The notes under the pieces are model-generated. The model had not been told where the DNA came from. It did not search any database and saw nothing but the letters and a program-made list of their open reading frames with translations. From assembly GCA_036835375.1 (NCBI GenBank), contig DAITMB010000008.1:5118-69117 (forward strand): DNA of 64,000 bases, read 5' to 3'. A program made the translations under genes and the position numbers. Shown here piece after piece: positions 47,401 to 55,092 of this stretch (position 1 is its first letter; every line of letters starts with the position of its first letter). The stretch is from JANQTF01 sp036835375 (GTDB taxonomy: Bacteria; Bacteroidota; Bacteroidia; J057).

Positions 47401-47517
47401 TCCTGCCCCCTGATGAAAAGAGGCTTGGTAAGAAATCTGCCCTTGTACTGGCAAAACTCCCCCCAAAATCAGCAAGGCCAAAGGCGTGAGCCATTGGATC
47501 AAGATTTTGTTTCGCAT
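44482..47517 (-). CDS. T9SS-secreted surface protein with SprB repeats and a PKD domain
   Basis: A 1011-residue exported protein. Order: signal peptide (1-27); a beta-rich domain containing FPFKFFGK and NGVITFDM (about 40-240); a CARDB/beta-sandwich-like region (240-345); a jelly-roll-like domain with WWETEFSWDGAVLQSS (355-540); three SprB-type repeats (about 622-690, 697-765, 775-840), each with an N-terminal Cys, a GG..P(Y/F).. core and a D..GC end; a PKD domain (849-918) with YFWDFGDG; and a type A C-terminal sorting domain (930-1011) opening LYPNPTTG. The sorting domain directs export by the type IX system and attachment to the surface. The role is likely adhesive; the ligand is unknown. 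Confidence 0.9.
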   Translation of the reverse strand: MRNKILIQWLTPLALLILGGVLPVQGQISYQASFHQGAGNPGGVNTESDFETAGWSTLMGPSLMVNQWSNPGNIPFPFKFFGKTVNFFKASANGVITFDMTSPSPPGNNGLLPHPSVPDSSILCFWEEFTTNPPLGSNDRVETKVFGTAPNRQLWIRYHSYEWGPCSFAYLAVVLEETSNKVYVVDLFSSLNANLVTATVGIQANPSFAITAAANVPLAGLTSVNGDNNYYTFTPYQIEPYDMVAVSIESPKGDACGLGMESVTIKASNVGLFTATGMTAKFSVNGGPFLTPETIPGSLAPGDTLQYTFSALANLSAIGSHTIRVVVDVAGDNNALNDSMSTNVNNLINITTFPYQENFENGAGGWTPGGTNSSWQMGYANNPTIKGAASGVNTWITGRTGSYNSNEDSWVLSPCFDMSGLGPSAAISMNVWWETEFSWDGAVLQSSQDGGQSWQRVGAYGDPNNWYNDASINAMPGNQLHGWTGQANGGTGSGGWVKAQAPLDPSLIGASQVLFRVAFGSDASSNLDGFAFDDVTIGNAPVVNLGPGGFFCQGAQLDVGSSNYNHQILWSNGATTPKITLQNPFQSAIIDSMVTVEITNSIGLVARDTVIFSMTRPPTVEVVNITNVTCHGGATGEIVIKMVGGASPFVYAWSHGATVQNPTQLSQGTYTGLVTDINGCKANIPAITVNQNAPLNATASIREVSCYGESDGRITLHTTGGVMPYQINWNVGGTGDTLAGLSIGTYFATITDQVGCVFLDSITMTQPDSMIFLSAEVVNATCIDASDGSVLVTLSGGTIPYTFFWGNGTNGEVVDSLSVGSVSGYVADSRGCLLTLPSFEITYADSIPEAGFGIDISGGRVTFLDSSLRAAKYFWDFGDGNTSEERRPSHLYEENGTFSVIQVVSNLCGADTAVQEVSIIAASVDQPLASPIQLYPNPTTGIIHVEMGPSWTGSGKAALYDASGQLVWSQPIEIFPGDRLTLRLPATLARGMYLLSVTQQNRATQKKLEIR

Positions 47518-47793
47518 AACGCTTCATTGTCTGTTTCAAAAAATAAAGCTATTGGATAGTTTTATGTTACGAAACACAATCTCAGCCCTGCTCTTTCATG
47601 CCGATAAAAAAGAGTATAGAGGTAAGGAATAGGCTGAAAAAGAACAAAAGGAAGAATCTACCGCTGAGATGACAGGGGAGCTTTGCTTTTCTCCAGAATT
47701 AGGACCACTTTTCGGGTCGTTAGCAATACAGATTTTTCGGGAAACTTTTCTCAAAGCCTTCTTGAAAAGACTTTCCCCACAACCGCTTTCCCC

Positions 47794-48789
47794 ATGGATG
47801 TGACAACGAATACTGGCACTGTCCTCGTCATCGGTGCGCTCGGTCAAATTGGCAGCGATCTCGTGCACGCCCTTCGCCTACAGTATGGTCCGGAGCGGGT
47901 GATCGCAGCTGATATTCGCCCCGAAAGCCCAGACCGATCTGGTCCCTACTTGACCCTTGATGCGCTCGACAGGTCTGCCCAAATCGAAGTGATCCGGCAA
48001 CATCAGGTCCAACATGTGTATAATCTTGCAGCGATCCTCTCTGCCAGAGGGGAACAAGATCCCGAGGCGGCTTGGAAAATTAACATGGATAGCCTCCTCA
48101 ATAGCCTGGAAGCAGTGAGGCAGACCTCTGCTTCGCGCCTTTTTTGGCCTAGCTCAATCGCTGTGTTTGGGACATCATCACCGAAAGTCAAAACACCTCA
48201 GCGCACGATCATGGATCCCAACACGGTCTATGGCATCTCGAAGCTGGCAGGCGAGCGTTGGTGCGAATACTATCATCAAAAATACAGCGTAGATGTGCGA
48301 AGCTTGCGCTATCCGGGGTTGATTTCCTTTCGCAACAAACCTGGCGGTGGTACGACGGATTATGCAGTAGATATCTTTCATCATGCGCTGAGAGGACAAG
48401 CATACGCTTGTTTTTTGGAAAAAGACAGTCGCTTGCCGATGATGTACATGCCAGATGCCATCCGGGCTACGATTTCGCTCATGGAAGCACCTCAAGAGCA
48501 GGTTCGGCTCCGATCCTCCTACAATCTTTCGGGTATGAGCTTCACACCCCGAGAACTTGCCTCGGAAATCCAGCGACACCTTCCCGATTTTCAATGTCGC
48601 TACGAGCCAGATTTCCGTCAAAAAATTGCTGATAGCTGGCCCGCTTCGATCGACGATCAGGATGCCCGGAAAGATTGGGGCTGGCAAGAGAAATATGATC
48701 TCTCCAGCATGGTGAGCGATATGCTCGAGCAGCTTCGCAGCAATCAGAGCTACCTGCTACCGTCATTGGAGGGTGAAAAAAGGAGCTGA
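47794..48789 (+). CDS. L-threonine 3-dehydrogenase-like NAD-dependent epimerase/dehydratase
   Basis: A 331-residue extended SDR. Motifs are VLVIGALGQIGSDLV at the N-terminus, AADIRP, YNLAAILSARGE, SSIAVFG and the catalytic YGISK. The stretch GGGTTDYAVDIFHHA together with NTVYGISKLAGERWCEYY is typical of UDP-galactose-epimerase-type threonine dehydrogenases, which oxidise threonine to 2-amino-3-oxobutyrate. No kbl (ligase) gene is adjacent. The internal ATG (MDVTTNTG) is used; the frame extends 37 codons upstream. Its 3' end overlaps the convergent HAD gene by 40 bases. Confidence 0.85.
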   Translation: MDVTTNTGTVLVIGALGQIGSDLVHALRLQYGPERVIAADIRPESPDRSGPYLTLDALDRSAQIEVIRQHQVQHVYNLAAILSARGEQDPEAAWKINMDSLLNSLEAVRQTSASRLFWPSSIAVFGTSSPKVKTPQRTIMDPNTVYGISKLAGERWCEYYHQKYSVDVRSLRYPGLISFRNKPGGGTTDYAVDIFHHALRGQAYACFLEKDSRLPMMYMPDAIRATISLMEAPQEQVRLRSSYNLSGMSFTPRELASEIQRHLPDFQCRYEPDFRQKIADSWPASIDDQDARKDWGWQEKYDLSSMVSDMLEQLRSNQSYLLPSLEGEKRS

Positions 48790-49403
48790 GCCAGTTCTTC
48801 GGTTTTATAAACAAGGTGATCCGGGGAAGCACTTTGGAGCAATTCAGCGGAATTGAATCCCCACGTCACGGCCACACTTTCTACTCCTACGCGCTTCGCA
48901 GCCTCCATGTCGCGAAGCTCATCCCCTATCATCACGATTTCATGAGCAGGCACGCGGGTTTGCTTGATGATGCGACGCAGCTTTTTGGCCTTTCCGAATA
49001 GCGAAGTCGAGCATTCAACAAATTCGAAGCCCTCCAAATCAAATCTGGCAAGAAAATCCCGTACGTTGTCCTCGCGATTTGAAGTCAAGATTCCCATCCG
49101 TACCTCTTCTCGCTGTAAATGTCTTATCAGCTCAGGCATTCCTTCAATGGGCATGACCTCGTGGATCATATGCCGAAATCGGATCTGGGCTTTTCGCAAA
49201 AAACCGGGAAGCTGGAGCCAGCTTAACCCGGACATGTTCATGAGTTCTTTGATGCTCTTATGCTTGAGCTCCGCTGCCAAATGAGAGTCCACATGCGGAA
49301 TCTTATATGCCCTCCCCAAATCATTGAGAATGTGTAAGGCCGCTGGGACCGAGTCTGCGATCGTCCCGTCAAAGTCAAACACGATGAGGTTTCTGCGTTG
49401 CAT
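48750..49403 (-). CDS. HAD-superfamily hydrolase, phosphoglycolate-phosphatase-like
   Basis: A 217-residue phosphatase. HAD motif I is VFDFDGTIADS (nucleophile Asp), motif II ILTSNRE, motif III the Lys in GKAKKLRRI, motif IV MIGDELRDMEAAK. A helical cap of subclass I type lies between motifs I and II. The start is MQRRNLIVF, giving motif I at the usual position; an open frame continues 28 codons upstream. Substrate cannot be assigned; phosphoglycolate or another small phosphate ester is likely. Confidence 0.9.
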   Translation of the reverse strand: MQRRNLIVFDFDGTIADSVPAALHILNDLGRAYKIPHVDSHLAAELKHKSIKELMNMSGLSWLQLPGFLRKAQIRFRHMIHEVMPIEGMPELIRHLQREEVRMGILTSNREDNVRDFLARFDLEGFEFVECSTSLFGKAKKLRRIIKQTRVPAHEIVMIGDELRDMEAAKRVGVESVAVTWGFNSAELLQSASPDHLVYKTEELAQLLFSPSNDGSR

Positions 49404-49510
49404 ACCTGAGTGATGTACGATAGGCCTGCCCAAATGTCTTACAATTTTCAGCGTAAATGCCAAGGAAGTTCCCTTCAATCTCGACAAGGTCCTGAGAAAT
49501 GTCTGTCAAT

Positions 49511-49550
49511 AAAAAAGCCGTGAAGTGGATTTATAATACCCCACTTCACG
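49511..49550 (-). terminator. Intrinsic terminator of the DUF2147 gene
   Basis: CGTGAAGTGG and CCACTTCACG form a 10-bp stem with a 12-base loop; on the minus strand it is followed by GCTTTTTT. It starts about 30 bases after the DUF2147 stop. Confidence 0.85.
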
Positions 49551-49581
49551 ACTCATAACCTATTGACGCAGGTAGAAGGCA

Positions 49582-50064
49582 TCAAGGCTTTTCTGTTCGC
49601 TGCCAATATTGGGTGCGGCCCAATAGTGACACACCGATATATCCTCGCAATTTGAGCTTATCGGCTGACTCTTGCTCCATGTAACAACTGTAAACGGAGC
49701 CATTGTTAGGGTCGAGAATGTTGCCATCATCCCACTCGTCATCGTCTGCATCCCAGACCAAGTCTTTCAAAATCACCATGCCTACGATCGGTTTCTTATA
49801 GCGAGGGTCATCGCTGCTACACTTTTCGCAGACCTTATTGGGGTCTTCCTCCGGCCTCCAAAAAACTTTAATAATTTTTCCCTCATACACATTGCCCACT
49901 TTGTAGATCTGGACAATGGATCGGACTTTTTTGGTCTCGTCGTCAATGGTTTTCCAGTAGCCGACACAGGCATCTGGATTTTGGGCAATCAGGCACTGCG
50001 GGATGATCCACAGAATGCCCATCACCCACAAGGCTGGTGTGCGAAAAAGATGATAGATTCTCAT
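49582..50064 (-). CDS. DUF2147 domain exported protein
   Basis: A 160-residue protein with a signal peptide (MRIYHLFRTPALWVMGILWIIPQCLIAQ) and a single DUF2147 domain: VGYWKTIDDETKKVRSIVQIY, a GKIIKVF strand, a CEKCSSDDPRYKKPIVGM segment and a final strand pair (KLRGYIGVSLLGRTQYWQR). The fold is a lipocalin-like barrel by family; function is not known. Two Cys in CEKC may form a disulfide in the periplasm. Confidence 0.85.
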   Translation of the reverse strand: MRIYHLFRTPALWVMGILWIIPQCLIAQNPDACVGYWKTIDDETKKVRSIVQIYKVGNVYEGKIIKVFWRPEEDPNKVCEKCSSDDPRYKKPIVGMVILKDLVWDADDDEWDDGNILDPNNGSVYSCYMEQESADKLKLRGYIGVSLLGRTQYWQRTEKP

Positions 50065-50207
50065 AAATTGGTACGTTAGCAGTGAGTAGCCGCAGAAGTC
50101 GCCTTCAATCTTGTTCTTTTCTACCGATCAGCGCTTCTGGCAATATTTAGAGTCAAATAATATAACGAAAACGAATTGATTTTTGAAATTTTTGAAGAAC
50201 TTTTTGC

Positions 50208-50238
50208 TTTTAAACGCTTGTAGGGATGCGTATATTTG
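50208..50238 (+). promoter_or_regulatory. Candidate promoter of nuoI
   Basis: TATATTTG (50231-50238) fits the -7 consensus, with TTTT 19 bases upstream (a true TTTG lies 24 bases upstream). The box ends 9 bases before the ATG, implying a leader of at most a few bases. Confidence 0.4.
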
Positions 50239-50247
50239 AAAGATCAG

Positions 50248-50886
50248 ATGAGCTACCTCCAGACCATTTCCCGAAGTGTTTCCTCGCTGCTAGATGGGTT
50301 GCGAGTGAACTGGCCTCACTTCAAAAAGGGCCACACTCAGCGTGGACCTAAGGACATTGCTCAACCAGGCTATTTCGACGAGGCGAATAGGGCTGTGACC
50401 ATTCAATACCCGGGAGAAAGTTTGCCAGTGCCCGATCATGGCCGGTATCGCCTACACATGGAAGCACCAGACTGCATCGTGTGTGACAAGTGTGCGAGAA
50501 TTTGCCCAGTGGATTGTATCACCATCGAGAGTTTCAAAGCTGTGGAAGACCTCGGTTTTACCTCTGATGGCTCTCGGAAGCGTCTTGAACTACCTGTGTT
50601 CGACATCGACATGGGCAAATGTTGCTATTGCGGCCTTTGTACAACCGTATGCCCCACGGAATGCCTCACCATGACGAAAGTGTACGACTACAGTGAAGTG
50701 GACCGAGACAACTTTGTCTATCATTTCGGTTTGCTCAGCCCTGAAGAGGAAGCCGACAAACGGCAACAGTTGGCAGATGCTACGCCAGTGAAGGTGCCGA
50801 CACCATCTCAAGAATCTACTCCCAGCCCCAATGCGGCACCCAAGCTTCTCAAGAAACCGCTTCCTTTGAAAAAAAAGTCTCCTTAA
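50248..50886 (+). CDS. nuoI: NADH-quinone oxidoreductase subunit I
   Basis: Peripheral-arm complex I subunit of 212 residues carrying clusters N6a and N6b, which pass electrons towards quinone. Two 4Fe-4S motifs are intact: CIVCDKCARICP and CCYCGLCTTVCP, with the remote CP residues. The C-terminal 45 residues are a Pro/Lys-rich tail (TPSPNAAPKLLKKPLPLKKK) beyond the core. The ATG is preferred to an in-frame TTG four codons earlier. Followed by nuoL after 111 bases; nuoJ and nuoK, usual in between, are absent. Confidence 0.94.
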   Translation: MSYLQTISRSVSSLLDGLRVNWPHFKKGHTQRGPKDIAQPGYFDEANRAVTIQYPGESLPVPDHGRYRLHMEAPDCIVCDKCARICPVDCITIESFKAVEDLGFTSDGSRKRLELPVFDIDMGKCCYCGLCTTVCPTECLTMTKVYDYSEVDRDNFVYHFGLLSPEEEADKRQQLADATPVKVPTPSQESTPSPNAAPKLLKKPLPLKKKSP

Positions 50887-50997
50887 GACGAGCGAGTTAG
50901 TTGAGAAGACGCTGCATTTCACATAGTTTCAGAAAAAAATATCCCGCTCTGCGCATTTTCCTGAATCGTTTCCTCTCGTCAACCCATTTTTTCGAGC

Positions 50998-52989
50998 ATG
51001 GATCCCTTGGCTTGGAATTCTGTTACTGCCCTGGCCGCGCTCGCAGCCTCCATGCCTTTGCTGAGCTGGGTGTGGGGCATGTGTCGCGGGGAGCGCAGCA
51101 AAACGGAAGCACAATTACGCGCTTTGCTCACGATCTGCTTCTCCACCGGAATCAGCGCGTGGGTGTGGTGGCAAGTCAAAGAAGGAGCGAGCTTTCACAC
51201 GACCGATCACTGGATTGACATCGGCAACGCCGCCTCAGGCTTGACCCTCTCGTGGGGAATTCATGTAGATTTTCTCGCGGCCGCGATGCTGACACTTGTC
51301 TCCAGCATCGCGACCCTGGTCCATGTTTATTCTATTGCCTATCTCGATAAGGACCCTGGATACAGTCGCTATTTTTCCCACCTTGGGTTCTTCTGTGCTG
51401 CCATGATGTGGCTGGTCTTGGCGGACAACCTGCTCCTGATGTTCATCAGTTGGGAACTCATGGGCTTGGCCTCCTACTTGCTGATCGGATTTTGGCGCGA
51501 AATGGAAGGCCCTGCCCGGGCCTCCCAGAAGGCATTCCTCTTCAATCGAATCGGCGATGTCGGGTTCATGATCGGGATCATGATTCTTCTGACAGGGACA
51601 GGCACTCTAGATTTGTTGTTGCTTACAAAAAAGTCAGGGGAATTGACCCCTTCTTGGCAAGTGGCGGCAGGGCTATGCCTCTTTCTCGGAGCGGCTGGCA
51701 AGTCTGCTCAATTTCCGCTGCAAAGCTGGCTCCCCGCAGCCATGGAGGGCCCCACCCCTGTGTCTTCCCTCTTACATGCAGCCACGATGGTCGCGGCGGG
51801 CGTTTACTTGCTGGCGAGAATTTCTTTCTTGCTTCTTCCTGTCGCTGGGACCATCATTGCTTTTGTCGGCGCTTTTACGGCCTTGATCGCGGCAATCTCT
51901 GCCATGAGGCAGTGGGATATCAAACGGGTATTGGCCTACTCCACCGTCTCACAACTTGGCTACATGGTGATGGGAATCGGGGTAGGAGCAAGAGACATGG
52001 CATTGCTCCACTTATTTACCCATGCCTTTTTCAAATGTGGCCTCTTCTTGGTCGCAGGCGCAGTGATCCACGCGATGCACACCCAGGACCTACGACACAT
52101 GGGCGGGTTGAAGGCAAGACATCCGCTGCTCTTCTGGCTGTATGTACCTCCCATGCTCGCCCTTTCAGGCTTGCCGCTTTTTTCTGGGTTTCTGTCGAAA
52201 GATGGTATTTTGCTCGGAGCATCTCAGTGGGCCGCGCAAGGCGGAGGGCTACACTGGCTCGTGCCTACAGCAGGATTTGTGACAGCTGGCCTCACGGCAT
52301 TTTACATGGGTCGCCATGCTTGGCTGATCTTTTTTGAGCAGCCAGCAACTGAGGGGACCAACCACACCTACACCGTTAGCGCACACATGGTGTGGCCGAT
52401 TTTGATTCTGGCCATTGGCAGCTGTTGGTTTCCATTTTCCTTGCATCCCTTGGATGGTCACCAAAGCTGGCTTCTCCACGGGTGGGCCGTACACGACCCA
52501 GAGCATATGACCTACCATCTACCCGTCCTTTTGCTATCGCTCATTATGACATTGGCTGGCTTCGCTACCGCATACGCCTTGCGACATGCCCTCCGTGGAG
52601 ATGGTAGCGAAGTCCCCAAAGTCTTTGAAAATATCAATGCCTTTTTTCAAAGGCATGAATACCTGGGCGAATGGTTCTACGAAAGAATAATGGCTGAGTC
52701 GCTGTTCAAGCTAGGCAAACTAGCCGATCGAATCGACCGTCGTGTGATTGATGGTGGAGTTCATGCCTTTGCGTGGCTGGCGGTTCACCCTGGCAAGTCC
52801 CCTTCTCTATCTTCCATGGCTGCGGCGATAGATGACCACCTTATAGACGGAATGGTGAATGGGCTGGCAAGGTGGACTGTGGGCGCAGGAAGGAGGCTCC
52901 GACAACTCAATACAGGCGAAGTTCAAGGAAGCCTTTGGCTAGTACTTCTCTTGGTAATATTCACCTTGATTGTGATCTGGTGGACATAA
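50998..52989 (+). CDS. nuoL: NADH-quinone oxidoreductase subunit L
   Basis: Antiporter-like proton-pumping subunit at the tip of the complex I membrane arm; 663 residues with about 16 membrane segments. Typical text includes HVYSIAYLDKDPGYSRYFSHL, the Glu of MFISWELMGLASYLLIGFW, AGKSAQFPLQSWLPAAMEGP (a key Lys), LLHAATMVAAGVYL, STVSQLGYMVMGIGVGA and HAFFKCGLFLVAGAVIH. The long lateral helix region near the C-terminus is present. No nuoM or nuoN follows; the next gene is on the other strand. Confidence 0.96.
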   Translation: MDPLAWNSVTALAALAASMPLLSWVWGMCRGERSKTEAQLRALLTICFSTGISAWVWWQVKEGASFHTTDHWIDIGNAASGLTLSWGIHVDFLAAAMLTLVSSIATLVHVYSIAYLDKDPGYSRYFSHLGFFCAAMMWLVLADNLLLMFISWELMGLASYLLIGFWREMEGPARASQKAFLFNRIGDVGFMIGIMILLTGTGTLDLLLLTKKSGELTPSWQVAAGLCLFLGAAGKSAQFPLQSWLPAAMEGPTPVSSLLHAATMVAAGVYLLARISFLLLPVAGTIIAFVGAFTALIAAISAMRQWDIKRVLAYSTVSQLGYMVMGIGVGARDMALLHLFTHAFFKCGLFLVAGAVIHAMHTQDLRHMGGLKARHPLLFWLYVPPMLALSGLPLFSGFLSKDGILLGASQWAAQGGGLHWLVPTAGFVTAGLTAFYMGRHAWLIFFEQPATEGTNHTYTVSAHMVWPILILAIGSCWFPFSLHPLDGHQSWLLHGWAVHDPEHMTYHLPVLLLSLIMTLAGFATAYALRHALRGDGSEVPKVFENINAFFQRHEYLGEWFYERIMAESLFKLGKLADRIDRRVIDGGVHAFAWLAVHPGKSPSLSSMAAAIDDHLIDGMVNGLARWTVGAGRRLRQLNTGEVQGSLWLVLLLVIFTLIVIWWT

Positions 52990-53056
52990 AGATCCCGATT
53001 CAACCTTCTCTTATAAAAGTAGTTTCGCGATCTTTTACTTGATAAGCGCCTGAGAG

Positions 53057-53518
53057 CTATTCTGCATCGACGCGCTTCACATTGACTGCTGCTGGACCTT
53101 TTTGGCCCATTTGGATCTCGAATGTCACCTTGTCATTCTCGGCAACATCATCCAAGGTATTGTTCACGTGGAAGAACACACTGTCCTGTGAATCGAGGTC
53201 TTTGATGAACCCGTACCCTTTATCGGAATTGAAGTGAGTCACTTTCCCTCTGCGGTTGGGATCTTCTTCTTCGAATTCTTCTCTTTTAGGAACTCCAATG
53301 ACAATGTCTTCCGCTTTTATTTTTTTACGCTTGAGCGGATCTGGCGGCGTGGAGGTGATGACTCCATTCTCGTCAACATAAGCCAGCATGTCCTCCAGGC
53401 TTGCCCCTGACATGGAATTAGCTTTGCGATCTTGTCGTTTACGTTCTTTGTCTTCTCTCTTTTTTCTCTTGAGCTTCTCTTTTTCTTTTTTGCCAAAAGT
53501 CTCTTGTGATCTTCCCAT
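53057..53518 (-). CDS. Cold-shock-domain protein with a Lys/Arg-rich N-terminal tail
   Basis: A 153-residue RNA/DNA-binding protein. The last 65 residues are a cold-shock domain with RNP1 KGYGFIKD and RNP2 VFFHV (RGKVTHFNSDKGYGFI opens it). The first 35 residues are almost entirely charged (KEKEKLKRKKREDKERKR), followed by a linker with PDPLKRKKIKAEDIVIG. This extended form differs from the 65-70-residue Csp proteins. A -7-like box 113 bases upstream suggests a long leader, as in many cold-shock genes. Confidence 0.88.
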   Translation of the reverse strand: MGRSQETFGKKEKEKLKRKKREDKERKRQDRKANSMSGASLEDMLAYVDENGVITSTPPDPLKRKKIKAEDIVIGVPKREEFEEEDPNRRGKVTHFNSDKGYGFIKDLDSQDSVFFHVNNTLDDVAENDKVTFEIQMGQKGPAAVNVKRVDAE

Positions 53519-53630
53519 AATAAATAAGCGGGGATTAAATGGTGAGTGAAATGCGGAAAAGGGTGCTGTGACTGATTGGAAACAGCCTGTAGTTTAATAT
53601 CTTTTCCATGCCAAGGGGAAATGAATTCAT

Positions 53631-53638
53631 CAAATATA
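53631..53638 (-). promoter_or_regulatory. Candidate -7 box of the cold-shock-domain gene
   Basis: On the minus strand this reads TATATTTG, an exact -7 consensus. No TTTG lies at the expected distance. It implies a leader of about 105 bases. Confidence 0.3.
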
Positions 53639-53816
53639 CGAATTCTAAAATCTAAAGTCACGATCAATTCTTGTCGAAGCATGGACTTTCATAGGTAAGA
53701 AAGAACCCATTTTATGCAGAAAAGTTCATTTCCATGATCGAATCAAAGATCTGGCTGAGGAACTCAAAGGACTCACTCTCATCACTTGGGCGCAGCAGAT
53801 CAAGTGATGAACGCTA

Positions 53817-53852
53817 CAAAGAAAACAGCTCCACAACTAAGCTGCGGAGCTG
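53817..53852 (-). terminator. Probable terminator of pdhA
   Basis: CAGCTCC and GGAGCTG form a 7-bp stem with a 13-base loop; on the minus strand TTTTCTTTG follows. Located about 30 bases after the pdhA stop. Confidence 0.5.
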
Positions 53853-53880
53853 AAATGATCAAAATGATGCCATACGGGCA

Positions 53881-54897
53881 CTAGTCCATGATGTAAGGAT
53901 ACTCCCCTACGTACACATCATCATACAATTCGCTCGGGTCGGGATATGGTGATTCCTCAGCAAAAATGACGGAAGCCTCAACAATCTGATCGATCTTCGC
54001 AGAAAGTGTATCGATTTCGGACTGGAGCTCAGGCATGTTTTCTTGAATATACAGCTTCAGATTCGCGATGGGATCCTTGTCTCGATACTTGTTGAGCTCT
54101 TCGCGGGTGCGATACTTTTGCGGGTCAGACATGGAATGGCCTTTGTAGCGGTAGGTCTTCATTTCTACCAAATAAGGTCCGTTGCCTTCGCGCACATGCT
54201 TGACCACCGCTTGCATATCGTCGTGGACCGTGGTCACATTCATGCCATCGATGGCGATGGATGGCATGTCGTAGGAAAGCCCGATTTTGTAGAGTTCCGT
54301 CACGTTGGAAGTACGCTCCACGGAGGTGCCCATCGCATAATTGTTGTTTTCGATCACGAAGATTACGGGCAGCTTCCACAGCATGGCCAGATTAAATGCC
54401 TCGTGAAGTGCTCCCTGACGCACAGCGCCGTCTCCCATGAGGCAGACGCAGAGATCATCTGTTCCATTATATTTGGCGCCAAATGCGATTCCTGCGCCGA
54501 GCGGAATCTGGGCTCCTACGATGCCATGTCCGCCAAGAAAGCGATGCTCTTTCGAGAAAAAGTGCATGGAGCCTCCTTTGCCTTTGGAAGTTCCAGTCCT
54601 TTTGCCGTACAACTCCGCCATGCATGCATCTGCGCTCACGCCTCGGGCAAGCGCCCCACCGTGGTCTCTATAAGCCGTGATGACATAGTCGCTGGGACGA
54701 ATGACGCTTTCGATTCCGACTGCCACGGCCTCCTGACCAATATAAAGGTGGCAAAACCCACGAAATTTCTGCTGCATGTACAATTGGCTGGCGCGCTCTT
54801 CGAACTTGCGAATGAGGAGCATTTGATCAAACCAACGCAGAAGAAGTTCCTTGTCGTAGGGCACCTTTGATTTAGCTTTCGTCTTGGTGGTAGCCAT
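53881..54897 (-). CDS. pdhA: Pyruvate dehydrogenase E1 component, alpha subunit
   Basis: Thiamine-diphosphate-binding subunit of the E1 alpha2-beta2 enzyme that decarboxylates pyruvate; 338 residues. Text is typical: MLLIRKFEERASQLYMQQKFRGFCHLYIGQEA, the ThDP motif GDGAVRQGALHEAFNLA followed by NNNYAMGTSVER, and the phosphorylation-loop-like YRYKGHSMSDPQKYR. The longest stretch cited spans about residues 26-57. The beta subunit and E2 genes are not adjacent, so the complex is encoded at separate loci. Preceded by a 195-base spacer divergent from recF. Confidence 0.94.
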   Translation of the reverse strand: MATTKTKAKSKVPYDKELLLRWFDQMLLIRKFEERASQLYMQQKFRGFCHLYIGQEAVAVGIESVIRPSDYVITAYRDHGGALARGVSADACMAELYGKRTGTSKGKGGSMHFFSKEHRFLGGHGIVGAQIPLGAGIAFGAKYNGTDDLCVCLMGDGAVRQGALHEAFNLAMLWKLPVIFVIENNNYAMGTSVERTSNVTELYKIGLSYDMPSIAIDGMNVTTVHDDMQAVVKHVREGNGPYLVEMKTYRYKGHSMSDPQKYRTREELNKYRDKDPIANLKLYIQENMPELQSEIDTLSAKIDQIVEASVIFAEESPYPDPSELYDDVYVGEYPYIMD

Positions 54898-55092
54898 GTG
54901 AGAGTGTATGGATAAGTGGCAGATAATCGATTGAGCTGGTGAAATTGGAGATATTTAGGAAGAATATCAAATGAGTCCTTGTCATTAATCCGCCGAAAAC
55001 TCTTCACGATGCGTTTTGGCTCAATTGCCCTGTCATGTTCCTGCACCTGAGACAAAGAATGGGAGCGGAGTTTGCAGAGGGGGTCCCTCTAG

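Larger units (their letters stand above)
53519..53880. other. Spacer between the cold-shock gene and pdhA
   Basis: 362 bases between two minus-strand genes. It contains the probable pdhA terminator, a second hairpin (ATCACTTG at 53781 with CAAGTGAT at 53801) and a candidate promoter for the cold-shock gene. No coding frame is supported. Confidence 0.45.

Noticed and set aside
54043..54870. A 275-codon open frame on the plus strand
   Set aside because: It lies wholly opposite pdhA, whose motifs are unmistakable; its product shows no domain.
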